The notes: a model not told the origin generated them from the sequence alone. 59,165 nt of DNA from Synechococcales cyanobacterium S06 (GCA_011391125.1 JAABRE010000024.1:1-59165); one strand, 5' to 3'. Positions 37,127 through 46,431 are shown, counted from the first letter of the stretch. Program-made: numbers and translations.

Positions 37127-40100
37127 TTAGACAATGTTTACTGTGAAGCTGAGATCGTTGTAGTCAGGTTCACCACTACCACGAACCGCAGAATGTAAAT
37201 CTTCAATAAATAAGGTATCACCAGAACTTCTGAAGTGACCACTGCTTTTTTCACCATCATTGGTAGCATTAGCAGCACCAAAGGCAAAGTAAGCGGCAAT
37301 TTTGCTAATGTCACTACCAATGGTATTAGAAGCGTTAACTTCTAGGACATCTAAAACATCATTGAGATTACCACCATTAGCAATCAACATCGGTGCATAG
37401 AAACCATCAGTTGCAGAAGTAAAGGAAGCACCGTTACCCTCAATGGTATTGCTGCTTTCGCCCTGTCCGCGAATCAAGACATCTTGTTCAGCACGCAGTA
37501 AAGCTTGAGTGAGATAACCTGAATCACCGGGTTTATATGTTTGACCGTCTTCGGTAATTTCTCCATTCAAACTATCAACTCGGTAGAAAGTAACGAGGTT
37601 ATACAAGCTAGAAGCTGATTTTACGTCGCTTACTTCAAGTCGATCACCTGCGTCTAATTGGTAAATACCATTACGAGTAACGTCAACACTGGCCACGGTG
37701 GAAGCTTCTGCACCAGCAGGATCGACAGCACTAATGAGAAGATTAAACTCAGGAGAGCTATTGCTGGCTAAAATATCACCAAAGTCATTAACGGTAATTT
37801 GACCATTAGCTGAATCAATGGTAAAGGCGGACTCACCATCACCGTCAATATCGGTATTACCACCAACAATATTGTAAGTCAGAGCCTCTCCTTCAGGATC
37901 AGTTGCGAGTAATTGACCAACGAAAGTGTCATTGGCGCTAACTTCACCTACCTCAAAGTTGAAAGTTCTATCGAAGAAAGGAGTTTGATTAGGTAATTTT
38001 TCAAGGTTAACAGTTACCGCAGTAGTAGCGGTTTCCTGACCATCGCTGGCTTGAACACTCAGACCAAAATTAGGTTTGGTATTAAATTTAAGGTCGTCGG
38101 AGTCGTTAACAGTAATTAAACCACTGGAGTTAATCGTGAAAGCAAAGTTACCATCACCGTCGATGTCGTCATTACCACCGACAAGACTGTAGGTGAGGGT
38201 GTCGCCTTCTGGGTCAACAGCGAAGACTGTACCAACGGTTGTACCAACGGGACTAGCTTCCTTAATGGTGAAAGGTCCAAAAGTTTGCTCAAAAACAGGA
38301 GCTTCGTTAATGGGACCACCAACATCATTGAGATTGATCGCAACCGTAGCGGTATCAAATTCACCGAGAATATCAGTGGAGTGGACACTCAGACTAAAGT
38401 TAGTACCAAAGACCAAATCATCGGCGTCATTAACTTTAATTTGACCGGTGGTAGGATCAATAGTGAAAGCTAAGTTAGTGTCACCGTCAACGTCAGTATT
38501 ACCACCAACAATGCTATAGGTGAGAGCGTCATTATCGGCGTCAGTTGCTGTAAGGGGAGTACCAACATTTGTACCGACTGCACTTCCTTCATCAATGGTA
38601 AAAGTAAAGGCATCTTGTCCAAAAACAGGAACGCTGTTAACGGTGACGTCAAAGCGAGGAACATCTGCAACAAAACCGTTAGCAGGATTAACTGTAAAGT
38701 TAACAGGGGTACTACCAGTGAAGCCCTCAGCTACATCAAAAGTAACGTTATAGAGGTCAATAGGGGTTGTACCAGGCCAATTTTGAGTTCCATCAGCCCA
38801 AGCAGTCAAGAATAACTGATCTGTGTTGCTGTCTTGGTCGTTGTCGCTTTCATCAGCCCGAGAGTCAGCCGGAAAACTGTTGGGGAAGGTGCGATTAGTA
38901 CCTAAAATATCCGCTTGTTGTACGGGATTTAAGTCTAAAGCGCTAGAATCAAAGTAAAGACCAGCGCCAAAAGAACCAACAGTGGAGTCTGAACTTTCAT
39001 ACTGAACGGTAAATTCAAGAGTTGTACCATCTGATTTAATTCTCAGAGGTTCAGGACTAACATTAAGGCGCTGGAATTTATCAGTAATAGCGACAGTAAC
39101 GTCAGCATTACCAGAAGTTCCGGCCGTATCAGTAGCTTGAATATCAAGGGTATAACCGGTACTGTTGGCAAAATTGAGGTCGTCGGCATCGTTGACCACA
39201 ATATTCCAAGTACCATTGGCAAAGGTTAAAGCTGGTGCAAAAGCTGAATTACCGTCGCCATCAGCATCAAGATTACCACCAGCAATCTCAACAGTTAAGG
39301 TGCTGATTTCATCATTGGCATCGGTTACATTAACAGTGGTGAAAGTATCACCGTTGGCTAATTTGCTGTATTTAGTAATCTCATTGCCGAGGATGGTAAG
39401 GCTTTTACCAGTAACAACAGGAGGTTCAGGTGGTGGAGCATCAGTGATAGTGACAGAAACAACACCAGTAGATGACTCTTGCAGTGAGTCAGTGGCTTCT
39501 ACGGTTAAGTCAAAAGTGGTGACACTCGTATCAGTTAAGTCATCTCGGTCATTAACAACGAGATTCCATGTGCCATTAGTAAAGCTTAAAGCCGGTGTAA
39601 AAGCATTATTGCCGTCACCATCTGTGTCAAAGTTGCCATTAACAAGATTGACTCCTAATGTATTGATGGCATCATCTCCGTCAGCGACAATAACGCTGGT
39701 GAAGAAGCCCTGGTTTGCGGGGATATCGCTTCTGGCAATGCTGAAATCTTTAGCGGTAACAGTCGGAATTTCGTTAGTTACTGTGGTAAAAGATGTGGGG
39801 ATGATTGTTTCTACTGGATTAGCACCATTAGAAGGCACCGCTACCAAATTAAGGGTAGGATTGTCAACACCAGGAGTAATTTGAAAAATAGCAGTGTATA
39901 ACTGAAAATTACTACTGTTACCTTGCCAATTATTAGGATCATTCCAAGTGGCTAGAAATAATTGATCAGTGGTGTTATCTTCATCAAGATTGGATTCATC
40001 TGGTCTGGAATCACCTGGAAAAGTAGAAGAACTTGGATTGGGAAATTTTAAACCCGTTCTATAGATTTCAGAAATAGTAATCAAGTCTAATTCGCTAGAA

Positions 40101-40255
40101 TTAAAATAAAGACTTGACCCCAAATTGGTTGAGGTGGTGATTGGATCACCGGTTATGCTATCTGTACTCTCGTAGGAAACTGTAAACTGTCCTAATGTAC
40201 CATCAGCATTAACTTTGATGATATCAGATATGTTGATTTTTTGTTGTAAGGCCAT
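37127..40255 (-). CDS. Large secreted cadherin-like protein with cohesin-resembling domains and DUF4114
   Basis: A 1042-aa protein with no Sec signal. Two homologous beta-sandwich units (about 5-150 and 395-545) share FTVSYES, LYFxSSxLDL, PADSRxDES and QLFLxxW motifs. They resemble cohesin or carbohydrate-binding folds, an inference only. About five cadherin-like repeats (155-390, 545-870) carry DADGDGN/DIDGDG calcium motifs. The C-terminus is DUF4114 (GEPDYNDLSFTV), as in the S8 protease. It is a probable type I substrate, extracellular or surface-attached, possibly adhesive. It sits 150 bp downstream of the dockerin-bearing gene on the same strand. Confidence 0.82.
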   Translation of the reverse strand: MALQQKINISDIIKVNADGTLGQFTVSYESTDSITGDPITTSTNLGSSLYFNSSELDLITISEIYRTGLKFPNPSSSTFPGDSRPDESNLDEDNTTDQLFLATWNDPNNWQGNSSNFQLYTAIFQITPGVDNPTLNLVAVPSNGANPVETIIPTSFTTVTNEIPTVTAKDFSIARSDIPANQGFFTSVIVADGDDAINTLGVNLVNGNFDTDGDGNNAFTPALSFTNGTWNLVVNDRDDLTDTSVTTFDLTVEATDSLQESSTGVVSVTITDAPPPEPPVVTGKSLTILGNEITKYSKLANGDTFTTVNVTDANDEISTLTVEIAGGNLDADGDGNSAFAPALTFANGTWNIVVNDADDLNFANSTGYTLDIQATDTAGTSGNADVTVAITDKFQRLNVSPEPLRIKSDGTTLEFTVQYESSDSTVGSFGAGLYFDSSALDLNPVQQADILGTNRTFPNSFPADSRADESDNDQDSNTDQLFLTAWADGTQNWPGTTPIDLYNVTFDVAEGFTGSTPVNFTVNPANGFVADVPRFDVTVNSVPVFGQDAFTFTIDEGSAVGTNVGTPLTATDADNDALTYSIVGGNTDVDGDTNLAFTIDPTTGQIKVNDADDLVFGTNFSLSVHSTDILGEFDTATVAINLNDVGGPINEAPVFEQTFGPFTIKEASPVGTTVGTVFAVDPEGDTLTYSLVGGNDDIDGDGNFAFTINSSGLITVNDSDDLKFNTKPNFGLSVQASDGQETATTAVTVNLEKLPNQTPFFDRTFNFEVGEVSANDTFVGQLLATDPEGEALTYNIVGGNTDIDGDGESAFTIDSANGQITVNDFGDILASNSSPEFNLLISAVDPAGAEASTVASVDVTRNGIYQLDAGDRLEVSDVKSASSLYNLVTFYRVDSLNGEITEDGQTYKPGDSGYLTQALLRAEQDVLIRGQGESSNTIEGNGASFTSATDGFYAPMLIANGGNLNDVLDVLEVNASNTIGSDISKIAAYFAFGAANATNDGEKSSGHFRSSGDTLFIEDLHSAVRGSGEPDYNDLSFTVNIV

Positions 40256-40405
40256 GATGTCTTTAACTCCTCACGGAAGGTAAAATGATTAAATTTTAAC
40301 TGAAAATTATCCTAGCTAATTTTTCAAATTGTAAACTTTTTTCAGACTACAAAAGTTTTGATGTCATTTGTAGTCAAAAAGCTGAGAATACCGATCAATA
40401 TCAAA

Positions 40406-41707
40406 CTAGGCCGCTGCTGGATAGAATGGATCTAAGAAGGTTGTAATAGCAGCCGCGGTGATACGATCACCAGCGGGATCAAATAGGCCAGCAATGTCGT
40501 CATCTCCCAGTGTTACCCCAAAGGTTTTGGTGGTAAGATACTGGTTAATCAAGAGAGCATCAGTAGCTTCAGATGCCGTGCTGTCTCCATCAACGTCCAA
40601 ACCACCAGAGGTAAGATCATTATAGAATGGATCTAGGTATCCTGTTATAGCAGCAGCGGTGATACGATCCCCTGTGGGATCAAATAGGCCAGCAATGTCG
40701 TCATCGCTGAGAGTTACCCCAAAGGTTTTGGTGGTAAGATATTGGTTAATCAAGAGAGCATCAGTAGCTTCAGATGCCGTGCTGTCTCCATCAACATCAA
40801 GGCTAAAAGTTGAAACAACATCGGTGATCTCAACTGTTCCAGTTACAGGAGCGGCAATACCGTCACTAACTGCAATGGTTAAAGTGGCTGCTGTTGCTTC
40901 GGTGGGTGCTGTATCAGTTAAAGTTAAGGCACCAGTGAGAGGATTAATGGCAAAATATCCTTCAGCATTACCATCCGTAATTGCATAGGTTAATTCATCT
41001 TGGTCGGGATCAACCGCTTGAACCGTACCTAATTGGCCGTAGGAAAATGATTGGTCCGCTGTGATGGTCGGAGCTGCGTTTGGTAAGGGGGGAAGTACAA
41101 TTTCACCTTCGACAACGGCCACATTACCACTAAGAATATTGCCTTCGGCATCCCGGGTCACTGGGGTCAAATCATCAGCTGCGACACCTTCAAGAATGGC
41201 AATATCTGTACCATCCAAACTGATGGTCGTATTGCCATTAGCTTCAGTGATATCTAAATCTGTAAATTCTTTTAAGTTTGGACTTAAAGAAACGCCAATA
41301 TAATCAAGACTGGGCTTAAAACCTGTGATGGTATTAGCAGAGGTGGGTAATTCAGCAGTGGCAATCAGGACTATATCACGACCTTCTCCACCCGAAATGG
41401 TGCTACCACCATTACCGTTGGGAGCGGCGTAAATTACGTCTCTACCTGTACCACCGTCGATAATACCGTCGATACCACCGAAGAGGGTATCGTTACCACT
41501 GTTACCATTGAGGGTATTGCCAGTGCCTTCTGTGCTATCTAAGACATCATTGCCTTCATCACCATTAACGGTGTTGTTGTCACCGATAATGTCAACTAAG
41601 TCGTTTCCTCCTAATAGGTCAAGGGTTTGATCATCTCCTTGTAAAATACCATTGTCAGCGCCGGTGGTAGGCACCAATACGTTGCCAAGGTTATCCATAA
41701 AAGCCAT
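40406..41707 (-). CDS. RTX/cadherin protein with two tandem dockerin-like repeats
   Basis: A 433-aa protein. Residues about 20-110 have degenerate RTX calcium repeats (GGNDLVD, GNSGNDTLFGG, GGEGRDIV). Residues about 205-290 form a cadherin-like unit. The end consists of two near-identical 67-residue repeats. Each has a dockerin-type calcium loop LDVDGDSTASEATDALLI and a second loop FDPTGDRITAAAI or FDPAGDRITAAAI. The DNA of the repeats (about 40440-40600 and 40640-40800, period 201 bp) is almost the same, implying recent duplication. No Sec signal, consistent with type I export. It may dock on the cohesin-resembling neighbour. Confidence 0.82.
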   Translation of the reverse strand: MAFMDNLGNVLVPTTGADNGILQGDDQTLDLLGGNDLVDIIGDNNTVNGDEGNDVLDSTEGTGNTLNGNSGNDTLFGGIDGIIDGGTGRDVIYAAPNGNGGSTISGGEGRDIVLIATAELPTSANTITGFKPSLDYIGVSLSPNLKEFTDLDITEANGNTTISLDGTDIAILEGVAADDLTPVTRDAEGNILSGNVAVVEGEIVLPPLPNAAPTITADQSFSYGQLGTVQAVDPDQDELTYAITDGNAEGYFAINPLTGALTLTDTAPTEATAATLTIAVSDGIAAPVTGTVEITDVVSTFSLDVDGDSTASEATDALLINQYLTTKTFGVTLSDDDIAGLFDPTGDRITAAAITGYLDPFYNDLTSGGLDVDGDSTASEATDALLINQYLTTKTFGVTLGDDDIAGLFDPAGDRITAAAITTFLDPFYPAAA

Positions 41708-42195
41708 TTGTGTTACTCTCCTTTTTTTATTCTCTACAGTAGTGTAGCCATAAAATCTAAATTTTAGGCAAATTTATTGATATTTTTTAATTATTCCCTT
41801 GGGTAAAGGGAATTAAGGGTGTTTTTTCTACTTTGAAAGCAAGTAGATGAGCTTAATTGTAACAAGGGTTGCGAATTTTGATTCACTGAATTTAAAATCA
41901 CTATTCTTGTTATAACAGATTAAAAATGGTTTTCTTAGGAAAGTATAACAGGTAGTTTAATTTTGGGTAGGGGAAAAGGAGATTTTTTTTTACGGAAGTT
42001 ATGAGTTTCTGATTATGATAAGTAAAACTTATTATATTGTTAACACCTATCTATGCGTTTTATTTTAGGGAGATTATACTAGGGAGTGTCACCAATGGTT
42101 AGATGAACACATTTTTACCAGTTTGCTATAAAAATCAGAAGCTGATTTAACTCAGTATAACTAAGTGATTGAATAATATATCTTGGTACGAAACA
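41708..42195. other. Intergenic region between divergent genes, no gene seen
   Basis: 488 A+T-rich bases between the dockerin-bearing gene (minus) and hicB (plus). It includes a small ATAAGTAAAACTTAT palindrome (about 42018) and the ribosome site CTCTCCTTT (minus) before the dockerin-bearing gene. It presumably holds both promoters. Confidence 0.5.
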
Positions 42196-42411
42196 ATGAA
42201 AATATTTACAGCTTATATTGAATATGATCCTGATAGTCAACTTTATGTCGGAATTATACCTGGTGTTCAAGGTGCTCATAGTCAAGGAGCCACTTTGGAT
42301 GAATTACAACATAATTTGAAGGAGGTTTTAGAGTTATGTTTGGAAGAAGATCAAGACTCTCTTGAAACTTTACCTCGTTTTGTCGGTTTACAACAAATAG
42401 AGGTATCTTAA
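42196..42411 (+). CDS. hicB: HicB-family antitoxin
   Basis: A 71-aa protein with the partial RNase H-like fold of HicB: TAYIEYDPDSQLYVGIIPGVQGAHSQG followed by ATLDELQHNLKEVLEL. The ATG at 42196 is preferred to the upstream TTG at 42169 because it gives the standard N-terminus. No C-terminal DNA-binding domain is present, so repression may need another factor. It overlaps hicA by one base (TAATG). Confidence 0.88.
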   Translation: MKIFTAYIEYDPDSQLYVGIIPGVQGAHSQGATLDELQHNLKEVLELCLEEDQDSLETLPRFVGLQQIEVS

Positions 42412-42644
42412 TGAGTAAACTTCCCCTTATTAATTTTAAAATTATGGAAAAAATCCTCACTAATTTAGGATTTGAAAAAGTTAGGCAAAAGGGTAGTCAT
42501 GTTTTTTTTCGACATGAAAATGGCAGAACTACTACTGTTCCTAATCATAAAGGTAGAGATTTAGCACGCCCATTAATACGGGAAATATTGAGAGAAATAG
42601 AGTTAACTTTGAATGATTTTTTAAAGGAATTAGAAAAATTATGA
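42411..42644 (+). CDS. hicA: HicA-family mRNA interferase toxin
   Basis: A 77-aa double-stranded-RNA-binding-fold toxin. The catalytic His is in KGSHVFFRHENGR and the TVPNHKGRDLARPLIREIL segment is typical. It cleaves mRNA when free of HicB. Order here is antitoxin first, translationally coupled by the one-base overlap. Confidence 0.9.
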   Translation: MSKLPLINFKIMEKILTNLGFEKVRQKGSHVFFRHENGRTTTVPNHKGRDLARPLIREILREIELTLNDFLKELEKL

Positions 42645-42649
42645 CCAAA

Positions 42650-43273
42650 TTATTGAATAGTTAAGTTTGACTCATTTTGTACTGCATTAATTAAGCGACG
42701 CATCAGTAGGTCTAAATCATCCGGAATGCGCAATAATTCTAAGTCTTGATATATTTGTTTGTTGTTACGGTCAAGTAACGCTAATTGCCAGATTTGACCG
42801 GTTGTTACAGCACCCATTAAAATTGGTTGTTGTTGGGTTTTTACCCATTGACTCAGGGCGATTAATTCGACTACCAATTGGTTAAAACCATTTACTAGGT
42901 CTTCATTTTTAGCCTCAATGACTAGAAATTGTTGCTCATTTTGGATCAGATAATCTAAATAATCTTGCAATTGGGGAGAAATATTTAGCTGATATTCAAT
43001 GCGTAAATGAGCATGGGTTAATCTGATTAAATATGAAACTACAGGAGCGATCAACATTTCCCGTTTTGACATTTCTGTCGTTAAATTCACTAAAGGGAGG
43101 ATTTCTTCTAGGTCATTTTTTAGTTGCTCTAAACGGGCTAATTCTCTTGGGTAGGGCGCTAGGTTCAATCGTTTTTTGACCAATGTGTAACCATAATAGT
43201 CACAAATTTCATCGGTTTCAGCCCTCAGTTCAAAGATTTGACTAAAGGTGTATGATTGTTCAGGATTTAACAT
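42650..43273 (-). CDS. PD-(D/E)XK-like hypothetical protein, copy A
   Basis: A 207-aa soluble protein, paralogous to 55352-55957. A candidate nuclease-fold signature is Glu93 (RIEYQL), Asp107 (YLDYL), Glu120-Ala-Lys122 (VIEAKNEDL) and Gln132. The N-terminus is helical and charged. Similar 200-residue proteins are common in cyanobacteria and uncharacterised, as far as I know. It converges on hicA with only 5 bp between stops, so it does not belong to that operon. Confidence 0.72.
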   Translation of the reverse strand: MLNPEQSYTFSQIFELRAETDEICDYYGYTLVKKRLNLAPYPRELARLEQLKNDLEEILPLVNLTTEMSKREMLIAPVVSYLIRLTHAHLRIEYQLNISPQLQDYLDYLIQNEQQFLVIEAKNEDLVNGFNQLVVELIALSQWVKTQQQPILMGAVTTGQIWQLALLDRNNKQIYQDLELLRIPDDLDLLMRRLINAVQNESNLTIQ

Positions 43274-43308
43274 AAGCTCCTTTAATCTTTGTCATTTCAG
43301 TTATCAGT

Positions 43309-43599
43309 TATAGCATTTTCATTTGACATTTTACCTCTCTTTTCCCCCTCTCCCTTTGCAGGGCTGTTTCAAAGTAAAAATTGCTATTTTTGAAACCCTT
43401 GCCTAATATGAGTTTAAATACCTTTTTCCTAATACTTAAAAAACAGGTTTTAAATATTAGGAAATATGCTCCCCTCTCCCTTTGGGATGAGGGGTTGGGG
43501 GTGAGGGTCTTCAAATTTTGCTCTCGACTTTGAAACAGCCCCCCTCATCCCTAGGGGAGAGGGGGAAAGAGAAGTAAAAGGTCAACTAAAAAGGCTATA
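43309..43599. mobile_element. 105-bp-type MITE interrupted by another MITE
   Basis: The outer ends TATAGCATTTT and GGCTATA, with TTTGACATTTTACCTCTC near the left end and GTAAAAGGTCAACTAAAA near the right, match the 28657-28761 family. The middle is interrupted at 43361-43541 by a second element. The ORF that spans it (43308-43514) is repeat-derived. Confidence 0.85.
43361..43541. mobile_element. GGGCTGTTTCAAAG-ended MITE nested in another MITE
   Basis: Ends GGGCTGTTTCAAAG and CTTTGAAACAGCCC are perfect 14-bp inverted repeats. The interior matches the element at 4377-4548. It interrupts the C/G-rich centre of the surrounding element. Confidence 0.88.
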
Positions 43600-43632
43600 T
43601 CTGTAGTTAAAAATCGAATTTCTGATCCTTAT

Positions 43633-45375
43633 TCAATCTTTAATGGTTAACCTTTCCAGATTCCAAAAAGCACCTCCCAAAGCAGAATATTGAATTCCTT
43701 GAATTTTATTTCTGACAGCACTTAAAGACAGGGGATTAACTAAATAAATAAAAGGTAAATATTCCTCGGATAAACGTTGAGTTTCAGCGTAAATTTCCTT
43801 CCTTTTTTCTAAGTCTAATTCCTGAGCACCTTGAATATATAATTGACCAATTTTTTTCTCCCAATCCTCCACTTTTCTATCAGTTAACGGTTTACTTCCG
43901 GGATTAGCAATTTGGTTAAACATATGTAAATTACCATCAGGAAACCAAACATTTGCCCCGTCATTTGGTTCATTTCCACCAGTTAAACCAAGTAAATGAC
44001 ATTCCCAATCTAAAGAATTACTTAACTTATCAATTAAAACATTAAAAGCCAGGGGAATAAAATCTACTTGCATCCCAATTATAGCCAAATCCTGCTTAAT
44101 TTGTGAACCCATCGCTTCCCGAATTTTATTACCCGCATTAGTGATTAAACTAAAGCGAACTTGATTACCATTTTCATCCAATAAATTACCTTCTGCATCG
44201 TATTTGAAACCAGCTTCTAATAATAGTTGCTTAGACTTTTCAATATTATAATCATAACCTTTTAAACCTTGGGCAAAATAGGGAGATTGTACCGAAATTG
44301 GCGAAAGTTGAGCCTCACCTAAACCTCGATAAATATTATTAATCATCCTTTGTCTATCTATTCCATAAGCCACCGCTTGGCGAAATTTAATATTATTAAA
44401 CCAAGCCGATTTAAGGGGATCAACTAAAGGTTTGTTATCCCTTTTTCCCGTGTTTAAATTAAAGGAAATAAAGGTAGTACCGTAAGACGAACCTCCATTA
44501 TAAATCGTAAAATTACCACGTTTTTCCTCCTTTTTTAACAGGGAATAATAGTCTGGAGTTACTCCCAAAGAATCCAAACCACCGGAGCGAAATTGTAAGA
44601 TGGAAGTATCCGTATTTGAAACAATTTGCCAAATAACCTTTTCAATATAAGGTAACTGATTTCCTTGCTCATCTTTTTGCCAATAATGGGGATTTTTTTC
44701 GAAAATTAACCTTTGATTTGTGGCATAATTAACTAATTTATAAGGACCATTGACAATAATTTCCTTTGGAGGAGTATCTACCCCCCATTTAGATAAAAAT
44801 AAAGGCTTTCCTTCCTGATCTTTTTTAATAATAGATTCAGCTAAAATATGTTTCGGTAAAATCGGTAAACCAATATTAGCTAAAAAAGGAGCAAATGGTT
44901 CAGGAATACTAAATTCAATTTGGGTATTATTTAACTTTTTAACATTAGGTAAAGCTCCACTTTGACCTACTTTCAAACTATCCCTTGCATTAGAAGGAAT
45001 TTCATCATTTAAGTACAATTGATTGTAAGTGAAAATAACATCATCCACCGTTAAATCTTTACCATCCGACCATTTTAAATTATCCTTTAAAGTAACATTA
45101 ATCTTTAATTTATCCTCAGAAAAAGTCCAGGATTTCGCCAAAGCAGGTTCTATTTTTCCCGTTAAAGGATTTTCCCTGACTAAACCTTCATAAGTCAAAC
45201 CAAAAATATTCGGTGATTCTTGGGATAAAACCGCATTAAAAGTTTTAGGATCACTTAAAATACTAAAAACCACTTGAGATTCCCCTTTTGCTTGAATTTG
45301 AGAACCACAACCACTAAGTGGTAAAATTAACATTAAACTAAAAAAAATAACCTGTAATCTGTGCCAAATAGTCAT
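43633..45375 (-). CDS. Peptide/oligopeptide-type ABC transporter substrate-binding lipoprotein
   Basis: A 580-aa family 5 solute-binding protein (DppA/OppA/NikA type). A lipobox LPLSGCGS follows the N-terminal hydrophobic segment, so it is anchored in the periplasm. Family features include LAKSWTFSEDKLKINVTLKDNLKWSDGKDLTVDDVIF near 85-115 (read as separate blocks) and FRQAVAYGIDRQRMI near 330. No permease or ATPase gene is adjacent, so the transporter partner is elsewhere. The ligand is not predictable. Confidence 0.9.
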   Translation of the reverse strand: MTIWHRLQVIFFSLMLILPLSGCGSQIQAKGESQVVFSILSDPKTFNAVLSQESPNIFGLTYEGLVRENPLTGKIEPALAKSWTFSEDKLKINVTLKDNLKWSDGKDLTVDDVIFTYNQLYLNDEIPSNARDSLKVGQSGALPNVKKLNNTQIEFSIPEPFAPFLANIGLPILPKHILAESIIKKDQEGKPLFLSKWGVDTPPKEIIVNGPYKLVNYATNQRLIFEKNPHYWQKDEQGNQLPYIEKVIWQIVSNTDTSILQFRSGGLDSLGVTPDYYSLLKKEEKRGNFTIYNGGSSYGTTFISFNLNTGKRDNKPLVDPLKSAWFNNIKFRQAVAYGIDRQRMINNIYRGLGEAQLSPISVQSPYFAQGLKGYDYNIEKSKQLLLEAGFKYDAEGNLLDENGNQVRFSLITNAGNKIREAMGSQIKQDLAIIGMQVDFIPLAFNVLIDKLSNSLDWECHLLGLTGGNEPNDGANVWFPDGNLHMFNQIANPGSKPLTDRKVEDWEKKIGQLYIQGAQELDLEKRKEIYAETQRLSEEYLPFIYLVNPLSLSAVRNKIQGIQYSALGGAFWNLERLTIKD

Positions 45376-45733
45376 AATCTTCTCAATAAAAATTTAAAAT
45401 TTACGGAAATCAAAGCAAAAATAAAATAGTAATTATAATTAATAACTATTAGTTAATTTCTCCTACTTATCTATTCACTATTTGAAAAATATTATATAAC
45501 AATACTCAAAAAGTAGTTAATTTTTTAAACTCGTTTAATTGTTAATTAACGCCTACTTTTTCTCAATTTAATTGATCAACAAACTAGAAAAATAGAAAAG
45601 TAAGTTGATCGAAAACCATTTTTTGAAAAACCTGATTAGATCAGGAAGGAAAGCCCTTAGCATTAAGATAGAAAAACCTAAATCAAGTGTACAATAAAAG
45701 TGTAATAGAAATGTCTAATTGATATAGACTTAC
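45376..45733. other. Intergenic region, no gene seen
   Basis: A+T-rich stretch upstream of the lipoprotein gene, holding its promoter. The only notable structure is a short CCTGAT-TAG-ATCAGG hairpin near 45630. Confidence 0.5.
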
Positions 45734-45838
45734 TATAGCACTTGCCAAATTTATGAGGACTCTTTTCCCCCTCTCCCTTTGGGATGAGGGGGGTAGGGGG
45801 GTGAGGGGTTGTATCTCATTTAATCTGAAAATGCTATA
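45734..45838. mobile_element. 105-bp MITE, copy 2
   Basis: Identical over 105 bases to 21512-21616, including the TATAGCACTTGCC and AAATGCTATA ends. The identity implies recent mobility or gene conversion. Confidence 0.92.
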
Positions 45839-45970
45839 ACCAACTATTTAATTAAATGTGCAGTAAAATTTTTTATTTAAACGAGTTATTTAAACGCTAA
45901 AATAGTTACTTTAGGGGTGTAGCTTTCTCACTCCTGATCATTGAAAATTAACCATCAAAAAATAACAAAC

Positions 45971-46402
45971 ATGGAAAAAATTTCCGCATTAGGATTAGAT
46001 GTCGGGCAAAAAAGAATCGGAGTAGCAGGTTGTGATGGCACAGGATTAATTGCCACCGGATTAACCACAATTGAACGTAAATCCTTTCAACAAACCATTG
46101 AAAATATTAAAGAATTAATAATAGAAAGAGAAGCAAATATCTTAGTAATTGGACTTCCTTACTCCCTAGATGGCACAATAGGAAAACAAGCAGAACAAGT
46201 CCAAAAATTCGCCCAAAAAATAGGAAGAATTTTAGACTTACCCATTGAATATGTCGATGAAAGATTAACCTCCGTAGAAGCAACAGAACAACTAAAATCG
46301 AGCAAAAAATTCTCTACTTACAATAAAGGATTAATCGACAAACAAGCAGCCAAAATTATTTTACAACAATGGTTAGATCAACGTCGCAACGCACTTAATT
46401 GA
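45971..46402 (+). CDS. ruvX: Holliday junction resolvase-like YqgF/RuvX
   Basis: A 143-aa RNase H-fold protein from the ATG at 45971; an in-frame TTG at 45941 is less likely. Catalytic acidic residues lie in LGLDVGQKRIGVA, in VIGLPYSLDGT and in YVDERLTSVEA, with a final Asp-like position near LIDKQAA. It is linked to pre-16S rRNA processing and possibly junction resolution. Monocistronic. The tandem 64-bp repeats follow. Confidence 0.9.
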   Translation: MEKISALGLDVGQKRIGVAGCDGTGLIATGLTTIERKSFQQTIENIKELIIEREANILVIGLPYSLDGTIGKQAEQVQKFAQKIGRILDLPIEYVDERLTSVEATEQLKSSKKFSTYNKGLIDKQAAKIILQQWLDQRRNALN

Positions 46403-46431
46403 GCTTTTTTTCTTTGCGTACTCAAAAATCA

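Noticed and set aside
39165-39884. 239-aa plus-strand ORF opposite the cadherin-like gene
   Set aside because: Antisense shadow of a repetitive coding sequence with low-complexity Ser/Val content; the minus frame has clear domains.
43308-43514. 68-aa ORF on the minus strand
   Set aside because: Entirely inside the nested MITEs.
45620-45680. GATCAGGAAGGAAAGC resembling the SRP RNA (ffs) apical motif
   Set aside because: The CC of the CCGGAAGG loop and the long flanking helix are absent; only a 6-bp hairpin can form.
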